A DNA stretch of 6,472 nt from assembly GCA_027063325.1 (NCBI GenBank), contig JAMOSA010000262.1:1-6472 (forward strand). Direction: 5' to 3'. This DNA comes from Campylobacteraceae bacterium. Lineage in GTDB: Bacteria > Campylobacterota > Campylobacteria > Campylobacterales > Sulfurovaceae. The translations under genes were made by a program, and so were the position numbers. Under the pieces are notes generated by a model that saw only the letters and a list, made by a program, of their open reading frames with translations, did no database searches and was not told the origin of the DNA. Below, piece after piece: positions 6,287-6,472 of the stretch. How positions within the stretch are numbered: position 1 is the stretch's first letter; every line of letters starts with the position of its first letter.

Positions 6287-6417
6287 TTGCTTATACTTAC
6301 AGGAAAAAGAAGCCTTCACTCAAGATTAATTCTTTTAATGAGGAGGGGGAACGCTTCAAATTTTGTGTAAATCCAAAATAGACTAGAATAAAAAATAAAA
6401 AAGAGAGGATTTGCAAA
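6287..6417. other. Junction sequence between IS remnant and next gene
   Basis: No gene could be supported here. The segment GGGGGAACGCTTCAAATTTT (from 6346) and the GTGTAAATCC that follows it (to 6373) resemble, from memory only, the terminal repeats of some IS256-type elements, which would make this the left end of a second IS. A weak promoter can be drawn with -35 TTTTGT (6361) and -10 TAGAAT (6384), spacing 17, inside that putative end. All of this is tentative. Confidence 0.3.
6406..6409 (+). promoter_or_regulatory. Ribosome binding site of the last gene
   Basis: AGGA, within GAGAGGA, ends 8 bases before the ATG at 6418. This is the main evidence that the short terminal reading frame is a real gene start. 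Confidence 0.6.
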
Positions 6418-6472
6418 ATGAAGACACAAACAGATTTAACAAAAGATTTGATGAGCAATATAGATTATGCAG
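6418..6472 (+). CDS. Start of an unidentified gene, cut off by the window end
   Basis: Eighteen codons are visible, MKTQTDLTKDLMSNIDYA, with no stop before the edge. The ribosome site GAGAGGA is well placed. The product cannot be recognised from so short a piece. Because it directly follows a possible IS end and an IS4 remnant, a transposase of a second element is a reasonable guess, but it could equally be a host gene next to the insertion. Confidence 0.5.
   Translation, partial: MKTQTDLTKDLMSNIDYA

Noticed and set aside
6233..6340. Open stretch in another frame reading ...LSGLFNCLYLQEKEAFTQD
   Set aside because: It overlaps the conserved KVEEYHKSIKQN segment in a different frame, has no start signal and resembles nothing recognised.
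1..6472. CRISPR array, tRNA, rRNA or riboswitch
   Set aside because: No regularly spaced repeats, cloverleaf sequence or recognisable RNA motif was seen on either strand by eye.

Overview
The window is AT-rich DNA that looks like a member of the Campylobacterota (Epsilonproteobacteria). The strongest pointers are a full-length CiaB-family protein, previously known mainly from Campylobacter and relatives, directly downstream of rdgB, and a lipoprotein with Helicobacter-type cysteine-rich Sel1 (Hcp-like) repeats. Genus and species cannot be fixed from the sequence alone; a free-living or marine Sulfurimonas/Sulfurovum/Arcobacter-like organism would fit.

Layout. From 1 to 366 (+) runs the 3' part of an Hcp-like Sel1-repeat lipoprotein gene, which converges across a hairpin on a minus-strand gene (399-1196) for a secreted helical protein with a PilJ/NarX-like sensor fold. 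After a 193-base AT-rich spacer, minus-strand ciaB (1390-3219) and rdgB (3223-3819) form a tight two-gene operon transcribed rdgB then ciaB, with 3 bases between them. A 148-base divergent promoter region (3820-3967), containing a small dyad, separates rdgB from a plus-strand YajR-type MFS transporter with a C-terminal ferredoxin-like domain (3968-5302). Right after it sits a hairpin whose T-run lies on the minus strand.

From about 5330 to the end the window is mobile DNA. An IS4-family DDE transposase gene (5397 to about 6286) is broken by a -1 frameshift in an A7 run and by two stop codons inside its YREK catalytic motif. Its right end cannot be recognised. A new, well-signalled reading frame starts at 6418 and leaves the window after 18 codons; it may belong to a second element.

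How the genes work together: rdgB is housekeeping nucleotide-pool sanitation. CiaB here carries an intact HEFGH zinc-metalloprotease-like motif and is co-transcribed with it. The MFS pump and the two exported proteins are envelope or transport functions with no demonstrable joint pathway. I do not see a clearly new biological system. The items most worth follow-up are the CiaB metallopeptidase motif, the decayed IS with its stop-ridden catalytic motif, and the strand-reversed terminator at the IS boundary.
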